The notes beneath the pieces are model-generated. The model was given only the letters and a program-made list of their open reading frames with translations. It made no database searches and was not told where the DNA came from. From Cellulosimicrobium cellulans (GTDB taxonomy: Bacteria; Actinomycetota; Actinomycetes; Actinomycetales; Cellulomonadaceae): 64,000 nucleotides of DNA. Position numbers and translations under genes: made by a program. Below, piece after piece: positions 9,268 to 17,156 of the stretch. Numbering within the stretch: the first letter of the stretch is position 1; every line of letters starts with the position of its first letter. The stretch covers positions 186,001-250,000 of the forward strand of contig NZ_JAFGYF010000006.1 of the NCBI RefSeq assembly GCF_016921195.1. The letters run 5' to 3'.

Positions 9268-10530
9268 GTGAGCACACCTCGTCCAGAGCCGCGTCAGCAC
9301 GCCCGTCCCGGTCGCGACCCCGCCCGGGAGGGGGCGGTCGTCCGGCAGCGCCTGCGCGCCGTGACCTCGACCGGGCGGCCCGCGCTCGCCTGGCAACCGG
9401 CGACCGCGGCGCTGCCCCGGGTCGGGCCGCTGGACGTCGCCCGACCGGGCGACGACGGCTTCCCGTGGCCGGACGGTCCGGGTGGGCAGAGACCCGATCC
9501 CGCGGACGGCAGCGAGACGCCCGACCTCGTGGAGGCCGTCCGTACGTCCCGGCGCGACCGCGTCGAGGTGCGCGGCCGCGCGGCAGACCTCGAGCCGGTC
9601 GACGAGCGGGACGGCTGGCTCCCGCCCCGTCCCGCAGAGCACGACGACCCGGTCGCGGCCCGTCTCGACGGCCCGGATGCGGAGGGCACGATACCCGCTG
9701 CCGGTCCCGACGACGAGGCGGCGCGCCCGCGGCACCGGGCGGCACGGACCGCCTCGACCGCCTACACCGCGGCGTACGGACACCCGACGTCCCACTCGGG
9801 CTTCGACCCGCTCGGCGAGGAGGGCCGTCGCCGGTGGGCGATGCGTCCCCGGGTCGCGGTCGCGGCGCTGGCCGTCGTGCTCCTTCTCGCTGCCGGGGTC
9901 GTGCTGCTCCGCTCCCCGGCCGACGGTGTCGAACCGGTCGCCCGGGTCGGTGGGGCGCAGGCCGACGGCGCCACGACGGCCACGGGCGACGGCGCGACCG
10001 CTCCGGCGGACGGGAGCGCCGTCGACACCGGTGCCACCGGGGACGCGACGGGGCCCGGGGGCGGGGGAGCGGACCCCGGCACGGGTGCGGCGCCGTCGGG
10101 CGGGGTGGTCGTGCACGTCGTGGGACAGGTCGCCGCCCCGGGGCTCGTGACGGTCGCCGCCGACGCGCGCGTCGCGGACGCGCTCGAGGCCGCCGGTGGG
10201 GCGACCGCCGAGGCCGACCTCGCGGCCCTCAACCTCGCGCGGACGGTGACCGACGGTGAGCAGATCCTCGTCCCGCGCCCGGGCGAGGCGGTCCCCGCAG
10301 CGGGGACCGCACCCGCGGGTGCGGGGAGCGCGACCGACGCCACGGTAGACCTCAACGCCGCCGACGCCGCGACCCTGGACGCGCTGCCCGGCATCGGGCC
10401 CGTGCTGGCCGAGCGCATCGTCGCGTGGCGCGAGGAGAACGGTCCGTTCACGGCGGTCGAGGAGCTCGGCGAGGTGAGCGGCATCGGGCCGGCCGTGCTC
10501 GCCGACGTGCGCGACCTCGTCCGTGTATGA
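9268..10530 (+). CDS. comEA: ComEA family DNA-binding protein
   Basis: A 420-residue membrane-anchored protein. A long low-complexity cytoplasmic head (about 185 residues) is followed by one transmembrane helix (VAVAALAVVLLLAAGVVLL), a Gly/Thr-rich linker and an SLBB domain beginning VVVHVVGQV. The C-terminal pair of helix-hairpin-helix motifs reads LPGIGPVLAERIV and VSGIGPAVL. ComEA captures double-stranded DNA outside the membrane and hands it to the ComEC channel. GTG 9268 is chosen; GTG 9259 is in frame and possible. The stop overlaps the comEC start as ATGA, so the two are translationally coupled. The head is much longer than in Firmicutes. Confidence 0.88.
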   Translation: MSTPRPEPRQHARPGRDPAREGAVVRQRLRAVTSTGRPALAWQPATAALPRVGPLDVARPGDDGFPWPDGPGGQRPDPADGSETPDLVEAVRTSRRDRVEVRGRAADLEPVDERDGWLPPRPAEHDDPVAARLDGPDAEGTIPAAGPDDEAARPRHRAARTASTAYTAAYGHPTSHSGFDPLGEEGRRRWAMRPRVAVAALAVVLLLAAGVVLLRSPADGVEPVARVGGAQADGATTATGDGATAPADGSAVDTGATGDATGPGGGGADPGTGAAPSGGVVVHVVGQVAAPGLVTVAADARVADALEAAGGATAEADLAALNLARTVTDGEQILVPRPGEAVPAAGTAPAGAGSATDATVDLNAADAATLDALPGIGPVLAERIVAWREENGPFTAVEELGEVSGIGPAVLADVRDLVRV

Positions 10531-12224
10531 CGGACCTGCGGCTCGTCCCGGCGGCGCTCGCGGCCTGGGGGACGGCGTTCCTCGCGGTCGGCACGGTACC
10601 GACCGCGGCCCTGCGCGGTGCATCGCTCGCCGTGGTGCTGCTGGGGGTCGTGCTCGGCGGAGTGCTGCTCGGCGTGCGACGAGCCCGCCACGGGACGCCG
10701 TCGGACGCGGTCGGGCCCGTCGAGCTGGGCATGACCGCACGCGCGCTGGGACAGGTCTCCCTGGTGGTCGCGTGCGTCGCGGCGGTGCTCCTGTCCGCCG
10801 GCGCGCAGCTCGCCGATCGGCAGGCGCTCGCCGACCTGGCCCGCCAGGGCGCCACGGCGACGGTGACCGCGACCGTGCGCTCGGCCGTCGTGCCGAGGTC
10901 GAACCCGTGGTCGGGCGCCACCGATCGCCACGAGGTACGCGTCTCCCTGCACGACCTCACCGCGCGTGGCGTGACGACCGCCGCGGCGGGCACCGTCGTC
11001 GTCACGGGGGCCGGCGACGGCTGGAAAGATCTCCCGTACGGGGCGTCCGTCGCGGTGGCGGGCCGGCTCGCCGTCCAGGGCGACCGGACGATGCTCCGGA
11101 CCGAGGGCCCGCCGCGTGTCGTCGAGCCACCGGGTGCGTTCCTGCGCGGCGTGCACGCCATGCGGCGTGGCCTGCTCGACGCCACGGACGCGCTGAGCCC
11201 GCAGGCCCGCGGTCTCGTCCCGGGCGTCGCGATCGGTGACACCTCGCGGCTCGACCCCGCCCTGGACGAGGCGATGCGGACGACGTCGCTCACCCACGTC
11301 ACGGCGGTGTCCGGCGGTCACTTCGCGATCGTCGTGGCGTGCGTCGCGGCCCTGTGCGTCCTGGTCCGTGCCCCGCGGGCGCTGCGCGTGGTCGTGACGG
11401 GCGCGGCGATGGTCGGGTTCGTCGTGCTCGTGCACCCGGAGCCGAGCGTGCTGCGAGCGGCGGCGATGGGCGTCGTCGGGGTGGTCGGGATCGCGCTCGG
11501 GAGACCGTCGCGCGCGGTCGCCGCCCTGGGGGCGGGAGTCGTCGTGCTGCTCGTCGTCGATCCCTGGCTCGCCCGCTCGTACGGCTTCGTGCTCTCCGTC
11601 GCGGCGACGGCAGGCCTCGCGCTCCTCACCGCGCCCCTGGCCGGCCGGCTCGCGCCGTGGACCGGGCGGACCGCGGCGCACGTGGTCGCGGTGCCCGTCG
11701 CCGCGCAGGCCGCGTGCGCCCCGGTCCTCGTCCTGCTCGACCCGAGCGTGAGCACCTGGTCCGTCCCCGCCAACCTGCTCGCGGCCCCGGCGCTCGGCCC
11801 TGCGACGGTCCTGGGAGTCCTCGCCACCCTCGTCGCGCCGTGGTGGCCGGGCGCAGCGACGGCGCTCGCGTGGGCCGCCGGGTTCTTCACGGGGTGGATC
11901 GCGGGCGTCGCCGAGGCGTTCGCCGGCCTGCCGGGCGCGCGGCTGCCCTGGCCCGGGGGCGTCGGCGGACTGGTCCTGCTCGCGCTCGGGACGGCGGCCG
12001 TGCTCGGCGTCGTGCTCCGCTCGCGCGCGCTGCGCGACGCGGGGGAGCGGCGCGCCCTGCGCGCCACGTCGTCGCCCCCGCCGCGCGACCGGGTCGCGCG
12101 GGCGGTCCGCACCGCCCGGCGCCGGTGGTCCGGTGCGTGTGGGGGCGCTCGCGGTGGCCCGGTGCAGCACCGCGGCGCGCCGGCCCGTCCCGAGGGCAGG
12201 TCGCCACAGCCGTGCTCCTGGTGA
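10527..12224 (+). CDS. comEC: ComEC competence domain (channel part), separate frame from its metallo-hydrolase domain
   Basis: 565 residues covering the N-terminal OB-like region and the multi-span competence domain of ComEC/Rec2, the inner-membrane channel for single-stranded DNA entry. Characteristic stretches are LVPGVAIGDTSRL, HVTAVSGGHFAIV and the later hydrophobic helices. The frame ends at TGA 12222-12224 after about 60 Arg/Ala/Pro-rich residues that resemble a cytoplasmic loop. In a normal ComEC this loop would lead into one more helix and a metallo-beta-lactamase domain; here those continue in another frame. Either the gene is genuinely split and coupled, or a one-base loss has occurred somewhere in about 12060-12205. 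Confidence 0.85.
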   Translation: MTDLRLVPAALAAWGTAFLAVGTVPTAALRGASLAVVLLGVVLGGVLLGVRRARHGTPSDAVGPVELGMTARALGQVSLVVACVAAVLLSAGAQLADRQALADLARQGATATVTATVRSAVVPRSNPWSGATDRHEVRVSLHDLTARGVTTAAAGTVVVTGAGDGWKDLPYGASVAVAGRLAVQGDRTMLRTEGPPRVVEPPGAFLRGVHAMRRGLLDATDALSPQARGLVPGVAIGDTSRLDPALDEAMRTTSLTHVTAVSGGHFAIVVACVAALCVLVRAPRALRVVVTGAAMVGFVVLVHPEPSVLRAAAMGVVGVVGIALGRPSRAVAALGAGVVVLLVVDPWLARSYGFVLSVAATAGLALLTAPLAGRLAPWTGRTAAHVVAVPVAAQAACAPVLVLLDPSVSTWSVPANLLAAPALGPATVLGVLATLVAPWWPGAATALAWAAGFFTGWIAGVAEAFAGLPGARLPWPGGVGGLVLLALGTAAVLGVVLRSRALRDAGERRALRATSSPPPRDRVARAVRTARRRWSGACGGARGGPVQHRGAPARPEGRSPQPCSW

Positions 12225-13153
12225 TCGTGACCGTGCTCGTCGTCGCCCTCGTGCGGCCGCTCCTGGTGACCGGCGGCGCGGTGCCGCACGACTGGGCGGT
12301 GGTCGCGTGCGACGTCGGCCAGGGCGACGCCCTCGCGGTGCGGTCCGGGCCCCGCTCGGCGGTGGTGGTCGACGTCGGTCCACCCGGCGCCGCCGCCGGC
12401 GGATGCCTCGACCGCCTCGGCGTCGACCGGGTCGACCTCCTCGTGCTCAGCCACTTCCACGCCGACCACGTGGGCGGTCTCGACGCCGTGCTGCGCGGCC
12501 GGACGGTCGCGCGCGCCCTCGTGACCGCGACGGCCGACCCTCCGGAGCAGGCCGAGCGCACGCTCGCCGCGCTCACGGACGCGGGCGTCCCGGTCCAGGT
12601 GGCGCAGCCGGGCGCCACCGGCGGCCTGGGTGGTCCCGACGGCATGGGCGGCGGCGAGGACCGCGGCGCGTCCGCAGACCTCGGCGCCGGAGGCGTGCGG
12701 TGGGAGGTCCTCCAGGCCGGGGTGGGCGGCGGGCCGCCGAGCGCACCCCGCCCGAGCGCGGGACGTGCCGCCGCGGAGTCCGACGGCGGCGCGAACGACG
12801 CGAGCGTGGCGCTCCTCCTGCACGTGGCGGGGATGGACGTCGTCGCGCTGGGCGACCTGGAGGACGCGGGCCAGGCTGCGCTCGCCCGGACCCTCGCGCA
12901 GCGCGGGTCCGGTCCCGTGGACGTCGTCAAGGTCGCGCACCACGGCTCGGCGACGCAGTCCGACCGCCTGGCCCGGCTGCTCTCGCCGACGGTCGCGCTC
13001 GTCAGCTCGGGCGAGAACACCTACGGGCACCCCACGGACCGCGCTCTCGATCTCTACCGGGGCGTGGGCGCCACGGTGCTGCGGACCGACACCTGCGGCA
13101 CGTTCGCCCTCGTCGTGCGCGACGGCGTGCTCGCCGCAGCGGGGTGCGGCTGA
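12212..13153 (+). CDS. Metallo-beta-lactamase domain of ComEC, second frame
   Basis: A 313-residue product if read from GTG 12212. It opens with one hydrophobic helix (VLLVIVTVLVVALVRPLL) and continues with a metallo-beta-lactamase fold: DVGQGDA, LSHFHADHVGG and the later AHHGSATQ. This is the domain normally fused to the C-terminus of ComEC, proposed to degrade the non-transported strand. GTG 12212 has GAGGGCAGG about 11 bases upstream. A second in-frame GTG at 12221 overlaps the preceding TGA as GTGA, the same coupling seen between many genes here. A Gly/Ala-rich insert of about 50 residues interrupts the fold in the middle. It is either half of a split comEC or the result of a frameshift. 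Confidence 0.8.
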   Translation: MLLVIVTVLVVALVRPLLVTGGAVPHDWAVVACDVGQGDALAVRSGPRSAVVVDVGPPGAAAGGCLDRLGVDRVDLLVLSHFHADHVGGLDAVLRGRTVARALVTATADPPEQAERTLAALTDAGVPVQVAQPGATGGLGGPDGMGGGEDRGASADLGAGGVRWEVLQAGVGGGPPSAPRPSAGRAAAESDGGANDASVALLLHVAGMDVVALGDLEDAGQAALARTLAQRGSGPVDVVKVAHHGSATQSDRLARLLSPTVALVSSGENTYGHPTDRALDLYRGVGATVLRTDTCGTFALVVRDGVLAAAGCG

Positions 13154-13290
13154 CGCGGGACGGCACGTTCCAGACCGGAGCGCGCCCGGCGGGCCGCGGG
13201 CGGGCGTCGTGGCGGAGGGCGCGGCGGAGCACGTGGTCCAGGGCGCGGCGAGGTTCCGTCGCGGTGGGCGGCTCGTGGCAGGCTGGTGCC

Positions 13291-14301
13291 ATGCCCGCGC
13301 CGACCCGCACCTCCCGTCCCTCCGCCGGCCCGTCGCTCGCGTGGGACGACGTGCGGCTCGCGCCGGTCGTGCTCGTGCAGGGCCCCGAGTCGCTCCTGGC
13401 CGAGCGCGCCGTGGACGCGATCGTCGGGCTCGCGCGCGAGCGCGACCCGCAGGTCGAGAAGGTCACGATGGAGGGGTCGACCTACCAGGCGGGCATGCTC
13501 ACGGTCGCCGCGAGCCCGTCGCTGTTCGGCGAGGCCAAGGTCGTGGTCATCGAGGGGGCGGAGGCGGCGACCGACGCGCTCGTCGCCGACGTCGTCGACT
13601 ACGTCCCCCTCGCCGACCCGGAGACGACCGTCGTCGTCGTGCATGGCGGCGGCGTGCGCGGCAAGCGCATGCTCGACGCGATCAAGGCGAGCGGGGCGCC
13701 CGTGGTCGCGGTCGAGGCGATCAAGAAGGACTCCGACAAGACCGCGTTCGTCACCGCCGAGTTCCGGCGCGCGCGCCGACGCATCGACGCGTCGGGCGTG
13801 CGCGCGCTCGTGGAGGCTGTCGGCAACGACCTGCGCGAGCTCGCCGCCGCGTGCAGCCAGCTCCTCACCGACACGGACGGCACCGTGAGCGAGGCGGTCG
13901 TGGACCGGTACTACGGGGGCAGGATCGAGGCGACGGGGTTCCGCGTCGCGGACGCCGCCGTCGCCGGGAACGCCGGGGAGGCCGTCGCGCTCCTGCGCCA
14001 CGCGCTCGCGACCGGGGCCGATCCTGTGCCGCTCGTCGCCGCGCTCGCGATGAAGCTCCGTGCGCTCGCCAAGGTCGGCGCGATGCGTGGCCGCGGCGGC
14101 GTGGCGGCCAAGGACCTCGGTCTGGCGCCCTGGCAGGTCGACCGCGCGCGCCGCGAGCTCGCGGGCTGGACGCCGGAGGGCCTGGCGACGGCGATCAGCG
14201 CGGTCGCGCAGGCCGACGCCGAGGTCAAGGGCGCCGGCCGGGACCCGGTGTTCGCCGTCGAGCGCGCGGTCCTGACGATCGCGCGGGCCCACGGTCGCTG
14301 A
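13291..14301 (+). CDS. holA: DNA polymerase III subunit delta
   Basis: A 336-residue clamp-loader subunit. It starts with the typical strand APVVLVQGPESLLAERAV, in which the degenerate P-loop position of delta is recognisable. The middle part is AAA+-like with VVIEGAEAA and VVVVHGGG, and the C-terminal helical domain carries RYYGGRIEATGFRVADAA. Delta opens the beta sliding clamp during loading. In actinobacteria holA commonly follows comEA-comEC and precedes rpsT, as here. The ATG at 13291 gives the expected N-terminus; bases 13154-13290 hold nothing recognisable. Confidence 0.93.
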   Translation: MPAPTRTSRPSAGPSLAWDDVRLAPVVLVQGPESLLAERAVDAIVGLARERDPQVEKVTMEGSTYQAGMLTVAASPSLFGEAKVVVIEGAEAATDALVADVVDYVPLADPETTVVVVHGGGVRGKRMLDAIKASGAPVVAVEAIKKDSDKTAFVTAEFRRARRRIDASGVRALVEAVGNDLRELAAACSQLLTDTDGTVSEAVVDRYYGGRIEATGFRVADAAVAGNAGEAVALLRHALATGADPVPLVAALAMKLRALAKVGAMRGRGGVAAKDLGLAPWQVDRARRELAGWTPEGLATAISAVAQADAEVKGAGRDPVFAVERAVLTIARAHGR

Positions 14302-14317
14302 GGCGCGTCCGACGTCG

Positions 14318-14356
14318 GACCTCGGTTCTCCCCTCGACGCGCCACGGTTCTCCCTC
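14318..14356 (-). repeat. Two degenerate copies of the 21-base repeat
   Basis: Segments at 14318-14335 and 14340-14356 share the CGGTTCTCCC(C)TC core of the repeat at 1852-1868, in the same orientation and about 21-22 bases apart. They lie just after the holA stop and before a strong hairpin. This is a second location of the family in the window. Confidence 0.6.
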
Positions 14357-14375
14357 GGCGGGTCGGGGCCGGACG

Positions 14376-14415
14376 CACGAAGGGCGTCGACCCGGGTGGG
14401 TCGGCGCCCTTCGTG
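14376..14415. terminator. Bidirectional hairpin terminator between holA and rpsT
   Basis: Bases 14376-14386 (CACGAAGGGCG) pair with 14405-14415, then a T.G wobble, then CGACCC 14388-14393 with GGGTCG 14398-14403, leaving the four-base loop GGGT. The stem is about 18 pairs and is not followed by a T-run on either strand, as is usual in high-GC actinobacteria. It separates convergent genes. Confidence 0.85.
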
Positions 14416-14476
14416 GGAAGCCTGTGCGGCCGTCGTGACGTCCAGCGTGTCACGCCGACGCGGGCGAACCGTGCGC

Positions 14477-14737
14477 TCAGAGAGCGTTGACGGCCTTCGC
14501 GATGGCCGACTTGCGGTTCGCGGCCTGGTTCGCGTGGATGACGCCCTTCGAGACGGCCTTGTCGAGCTTGCGCGACGCGGCCTGGAGCGCGGTGGTCGCC
14601 GCGTCCTTGTCGCCCGCGGCGACGGCCTCGCGCACGCGGCGCACGTACGTCTTGAGCTCGGACTTGACCGCCTTGTTGCGCAGGCGAGCCTTCTCGTTCG
14701 TGCGGATGCGCTTGATCTGGGACTTGATGTTTGCCAC
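14477..14737 (-). CDS. rpsT: 30S ribosomal protein S20
   Basis: An 86-residue, strongly basic three-helix protein that binds 16S rRNA near the 5' domain and helps early 30S assembly. The start [20 protein letters not shown] is the S20 signature. The full family length is present. Its stop faces the holA stop across a strong hairpin. Codon use is the most lysine-rich (AAG) in the neighbourhood, as expected for a ribosomal protein. Confidence 0.98.
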   Translation of the reverse strand: MANIKSQIKRIRTNEKARLRNKAVKSELKTYVRRVREAVAAGDKDAATTALQAASRKLDKAVSKGVIHANQAANRKSAIAKAVNAL

Positions 14738-14875
14738 GTGTGGACTCTCTGGTTCTGTTCGCCGGAGCGAGCGGATAGGTCGTAGAGGGCGGCTCCAGCT
14801 CCGGGACTGGGGTGGGGAACCCGTGGAGAGGTGCTGAAGCTGTGCCCGCCGACCTGGGCGGACACGCGACCAACA

Positions 14876-14906
14876 AGACTACCAGCGGACGGGGTCGGAA
14901 CTCCAA
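14876..14906 (-). promoter_or_regulatory. Candidate rpsT promoter
   Basis: On the minus strand TAGTCT (14881-14876) fits a -10 box, with TTGGAG (14906-14901) nineteen bases upstream as a weak -35. It would give a leader of about 130 bases before rpsT. The remaining non-coding bases 14738-14977 show no other feature. Confidence 0.4.
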
Positions 14907-14977
14907 TCCGCGCGCTGGGGGTTCGCCGGCGCCCCCCGACCGCGCCCGCAGGCCCGGTCGCGCACGGTCCAGGACCC

Positions 14978-15607
14978 TCAGCGGTGCTGCGCGATCCCCG
15001 CGACGACGCGGTCGAAGACGTCCCGCCCCACGACGGCGCCCTCGCGCCGCACCGCGCCGGGGTCGACGCGGATCACGCGGTCGAGGCGGACCTCGCTGTC
15101 GCGGCCCTTGCCGTCCCACGGGCCGGACCCGATGTCGAGCCAGTGGCGACCCCACCGAGCCTCGTCGCGCGCGTCGCGCGAGTGGTCCTTGCTCGTGAGC
15201 ATGACGCCCAGCAGCCAGGCGCCGTCCGACCCGACGAGCAGGACCGGCCGGTCCTTGCCCTGCGTGTGGTCCTCCTCGTAGGGCACCCAGGTCCAGACGA
15301 TCTCCCCGGGGTCCGGGTCGCCGTCGAGCCGGGGCGCGTACCGGGCACGCACCGCGCCCTCGTAGTCGCCGGGATATGAGCCGCGACCCGTGCCGTGTGC
15401 CGTGGCGCGGCCGGTCGCACCCGGCCGGGCGGGCGCCGTCGGGCGCGGGCCGGGGCGTGGGGAGGGTGTGCGCTCGCGCCCCGGGGCACGGGTCGCCGCG
15501 GTGCCTGCTCGCGAGCCGTCCTGCGAGTCCTGCGACGAGCGCGTGAGCCCGGAGACGACGGCGCGTGCCGCGTCGGTGAGAAGTCCCAGCCATCGGTTGC
15601 GTGCCAC
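14978..15607 (-). CDS. PemK/MazF-fold protein without adjacent antitoxin
   Basis: A 209-residue protein. Residues about 1-80 are low-complexity (Arg/Pro/Thr/Gly) after a short helix MARNRWLGLLTDA. The C-terminal 120 residues resemble the PemK/MazF beta-barrel: GEIVWTWVPYEEDHTQGKDRPVLLVG matches the entry strand and the basic KxRPVLV motif of the toxins (quoted in part GKDRPVLLVG), followed by LLGVMLTSKDHSRD. Classical MazF proteins are mRNA endoribonucleases about 110 residues long and are paired with an antitoxin. Here both flanks are long-established genes and no small antitoxin frame is seen. It may be a solitary domesticated relative rather than an active toxin. Confidence 0.7.
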   Translation of the reverse strand: MARNRWLGLLTDAARAVVSGLTRSSQDSQDGSRAGTAATRAPGRERTPSPRPGPRPTAPARPGATGRATAHGTGRGSYPGDYEGAVRARYAPRLDGDPDPGEIVWTWVPYEEDHTQGKDRPVLLVGSDGAWLLGVMLTSKDHSRDARDEARWGRHWLDIGSGPWDGKGRDSEVRLDRVIRVDPGAVRREGAVVGRDVFDRVVAGIAQHR

Positions 15608-15639
15608 GCGCGCACCCTACCGGGCGCGCGGCGAGGCGG

Positions 15640-16344
15640 TCAGGGCGTGATGCGCTCGGCGAGCGCGGCGGCGAGGGCCCCGGCGTCGCCGTCGACGACG
15701 ACGCCCGCCGCGTCGGGCGTGAGCCGCCCCCACAGGGCGAGCGCGAGCTCGCGCGCGGGCGCGGACGCCGTCGCGACCGGGTCACCGCCGCCGAGGACCC
15801 ACGACCGACCGGCGTCGGTCGCCCGGAGCGCGAGCGGTCGGGCGAGCGGCGCCATGCGTTCCAGCCGGACCTGGCGCGGCTGCAGGACCGTGACGACCTC
15901 GTCCACCGTGTCCGCCCAGACGGCGGGCTCGACGTCGTCCACCGTGGAGCCCCCGGCGGCGCGCAGGTCGTGCAGGTGCACGAGCGTCTCGTGGGCCTGC
16001 CGACGGTGCCAGAAGCGCACGGTCGAGCCCGGGTCGTCCGTCTCGAGCAGGGTCCACGCCCGCGCGTCCGGGTCGAGCCCGGCGAGCGTCGTGCGCAGCT
16101 CCGCGGCCTGCTCCGCGTAGAACGGGGCGAGGTCGAACGGCCCCCGGCCGAGCGGGGTCTCCTGACGGCGCCGGGCCTGCCCGGCCGCCCAGTGGTGGAT
16201 CCGACCCAGGTGCTCGACGAGGTTGCGCACCCGCCACCGCCCGCACGCCGGGACGGGAGCGCGCGGGTCGGCCTCGGGGACGCCCGCGAGGAAGGCGTCC
16301 TGGAGGTGGGACAGGAGCGTGAGGTGGTCGAGGGCGTCGTCCAT
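15640..16344 (-). CDS. Mycothiol-dependent maleylpyruvate isomerase family protein
   Basis: A 234-residue member of the DinB-like MDMPI family. The helix RNLVEHLGRIHHWA and the later HRRQAHETLVHLHD supply the histidine/acidic residues that bind a divalent metal in this fold. In actinobacteria such enzymes use mycothiol as thiol cofactor; the actual substrate here is unknown. ATG 16344 begins MDDALDHL; an in-frame start 21 bases upstream (16365) is possible. Its stop lies 32 bases from the PemK-like start, so it may share transcription with that gene and with the PfpI-like gene upstream (10 bases between stop and start). Confidence 0.75.
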   Translation of the reverse strand: MDDALDHLTLLSHLQDAFLAGVPEADPRAPVPACGRWRVRNLVEHLGRIHHWAAGQARRRQETPLGRGPFDLAPFYAEQAAELRTTLAGLDPDARAWTLLETDDPGSTVRFWHRRQAHETLVHLHDLRAAGGSTVDDVEPAVWADTVDEVVTVLQPRQVRLERMAPLARPLALRATDAGRSWVLGGGDPVATASAPARELALALWGRLTPDAAGVVVDGDAGALAAALAERITP

Positions 16345-16375
16345 GGCGGGAGTATGCCCGCGCACGACCGCCGCG

Positions 16376-16954
16376 TCAGCCCTCGAGGACGGCGTCCACC
16401 TCGCGCAGGAAGTCGTCGAGGTCGCCGGGGTTGCGCGACGTGACGAGCGTGTAGCCCTCGTCGTCCCGCACGACCGACCGGTCGACCCAGGCCCCGCCCG
16501 CGTTGAGCACGTCGGTCTCGAGCGACGGGTAGCTCGTCAGCGTCTTGCCCTCGACCGCCGCCGCCTCGACGAGCGCCCAGGGGCCGTGGCAGATCGCCGC
16601 GACCGGCTTGCCCGCCGCCGTGAACGCGCGCACGAGGCTCACGGCGTCGTCCTGCAGGCGCAGCGCGTCGGCGTTGATCGTGCCGCCGGGGACGAGCAGC
16701 AGGTCGTACTCGGCGGGGTCGGCGTCGGCGTGCGTGAGCGTCGGGGTCACGGTGCGGCCAGGATCCTTGTCGTCCACCAGGGTCTGCACGTCGTCGGCGG
16801 ACACGGCGGCGACGTCCACCTCCACCCCCTCGCCGCGCAGGTGGTCGAGCGGGACCACGAGCTCGTCCTGCTCGACGCCGTAGTTCGTCACGATCGCCAG
16901 CACGCGACGGCCACCGGGGCGGCCGGAGGTCCGGTGCGCGGTGTCCTGGGCCAT
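16376..16954 (-). CDS. PfpI/DJ-1 family protein (type 1 glutamine amidotransferase-like)
   Basis: A 192-residue protein with the DJ-1/PfpI fold: VLAIVTNYG near residue 18, [12 protein letters not shown] near 85, and the nucleophile elbow AICHGPW near 118 with the reactive cysteine. The family contains glyoxalase/deglycase-like stress proteins and proteases; which activity applies cannot be told. GGAG precedes the ATG at 16954. It is divergent from lepA across about 200 bases that contain no other gene. The order PfpI, MDMPI and PemK-like on the minus strand suggests a short operon. Confidence 0.85.
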   Translation of the reverse strand: MAQDTAHRTSGRPGGRRVLAIVTNYGVEQDELVVPLDHLRGEGVEVDVAAVSADDVQTLVDDKDPGRTVTPTLTHADADPAEYDLLLVPGGTINADALRLQDDAVSLVRAFTAAGKPVAAICHGPWALVEAAAVEGKTLTSYPSLETDVLNAGGAWVDRSVVRDDEGYTLVTSRNPGDLDDFLREVDAVLEG

Positions 16955-17059
16955 GAGCGCTCCTCTCGTCACCGGGCGGCCCGGTGCCGCCGGGACCTCC
17001 AACGTAGGTCGGCGCGGGGTGCCTCGCAGGGCGGGGCGGGTGCGCTGCGCGGGACGTGG

Positions 17060-17065
17060 GACAAT
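17060..17065 (+). promoter_or_regulatory. Candidate -10 box of lepA
   Basis: GACAAT matches four of the six consensus positions well and would start a transcript near 17072, giving a leader of about 85 bases that contains the AGGAG ribosome site of lepA. Confidence 0.4.
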
Positions 17066-17156
17066 GGACGTTCCCGCCCGCCCGAGAGCGACCGTCGGCG
17101 CGCCCGCCTCGAGCGCGCGGCCCGACCCGCACGCCACTCCCAGGAGCGCACCCGCG

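Noticed and set aside
17064-17066. ATG as alternative start of lepA
   Set aside because: It overlaps the candidate -10 box and adds 31 low-complexity residues; the TTG at 17157 has a good ribosome site and the normal N-terminus.
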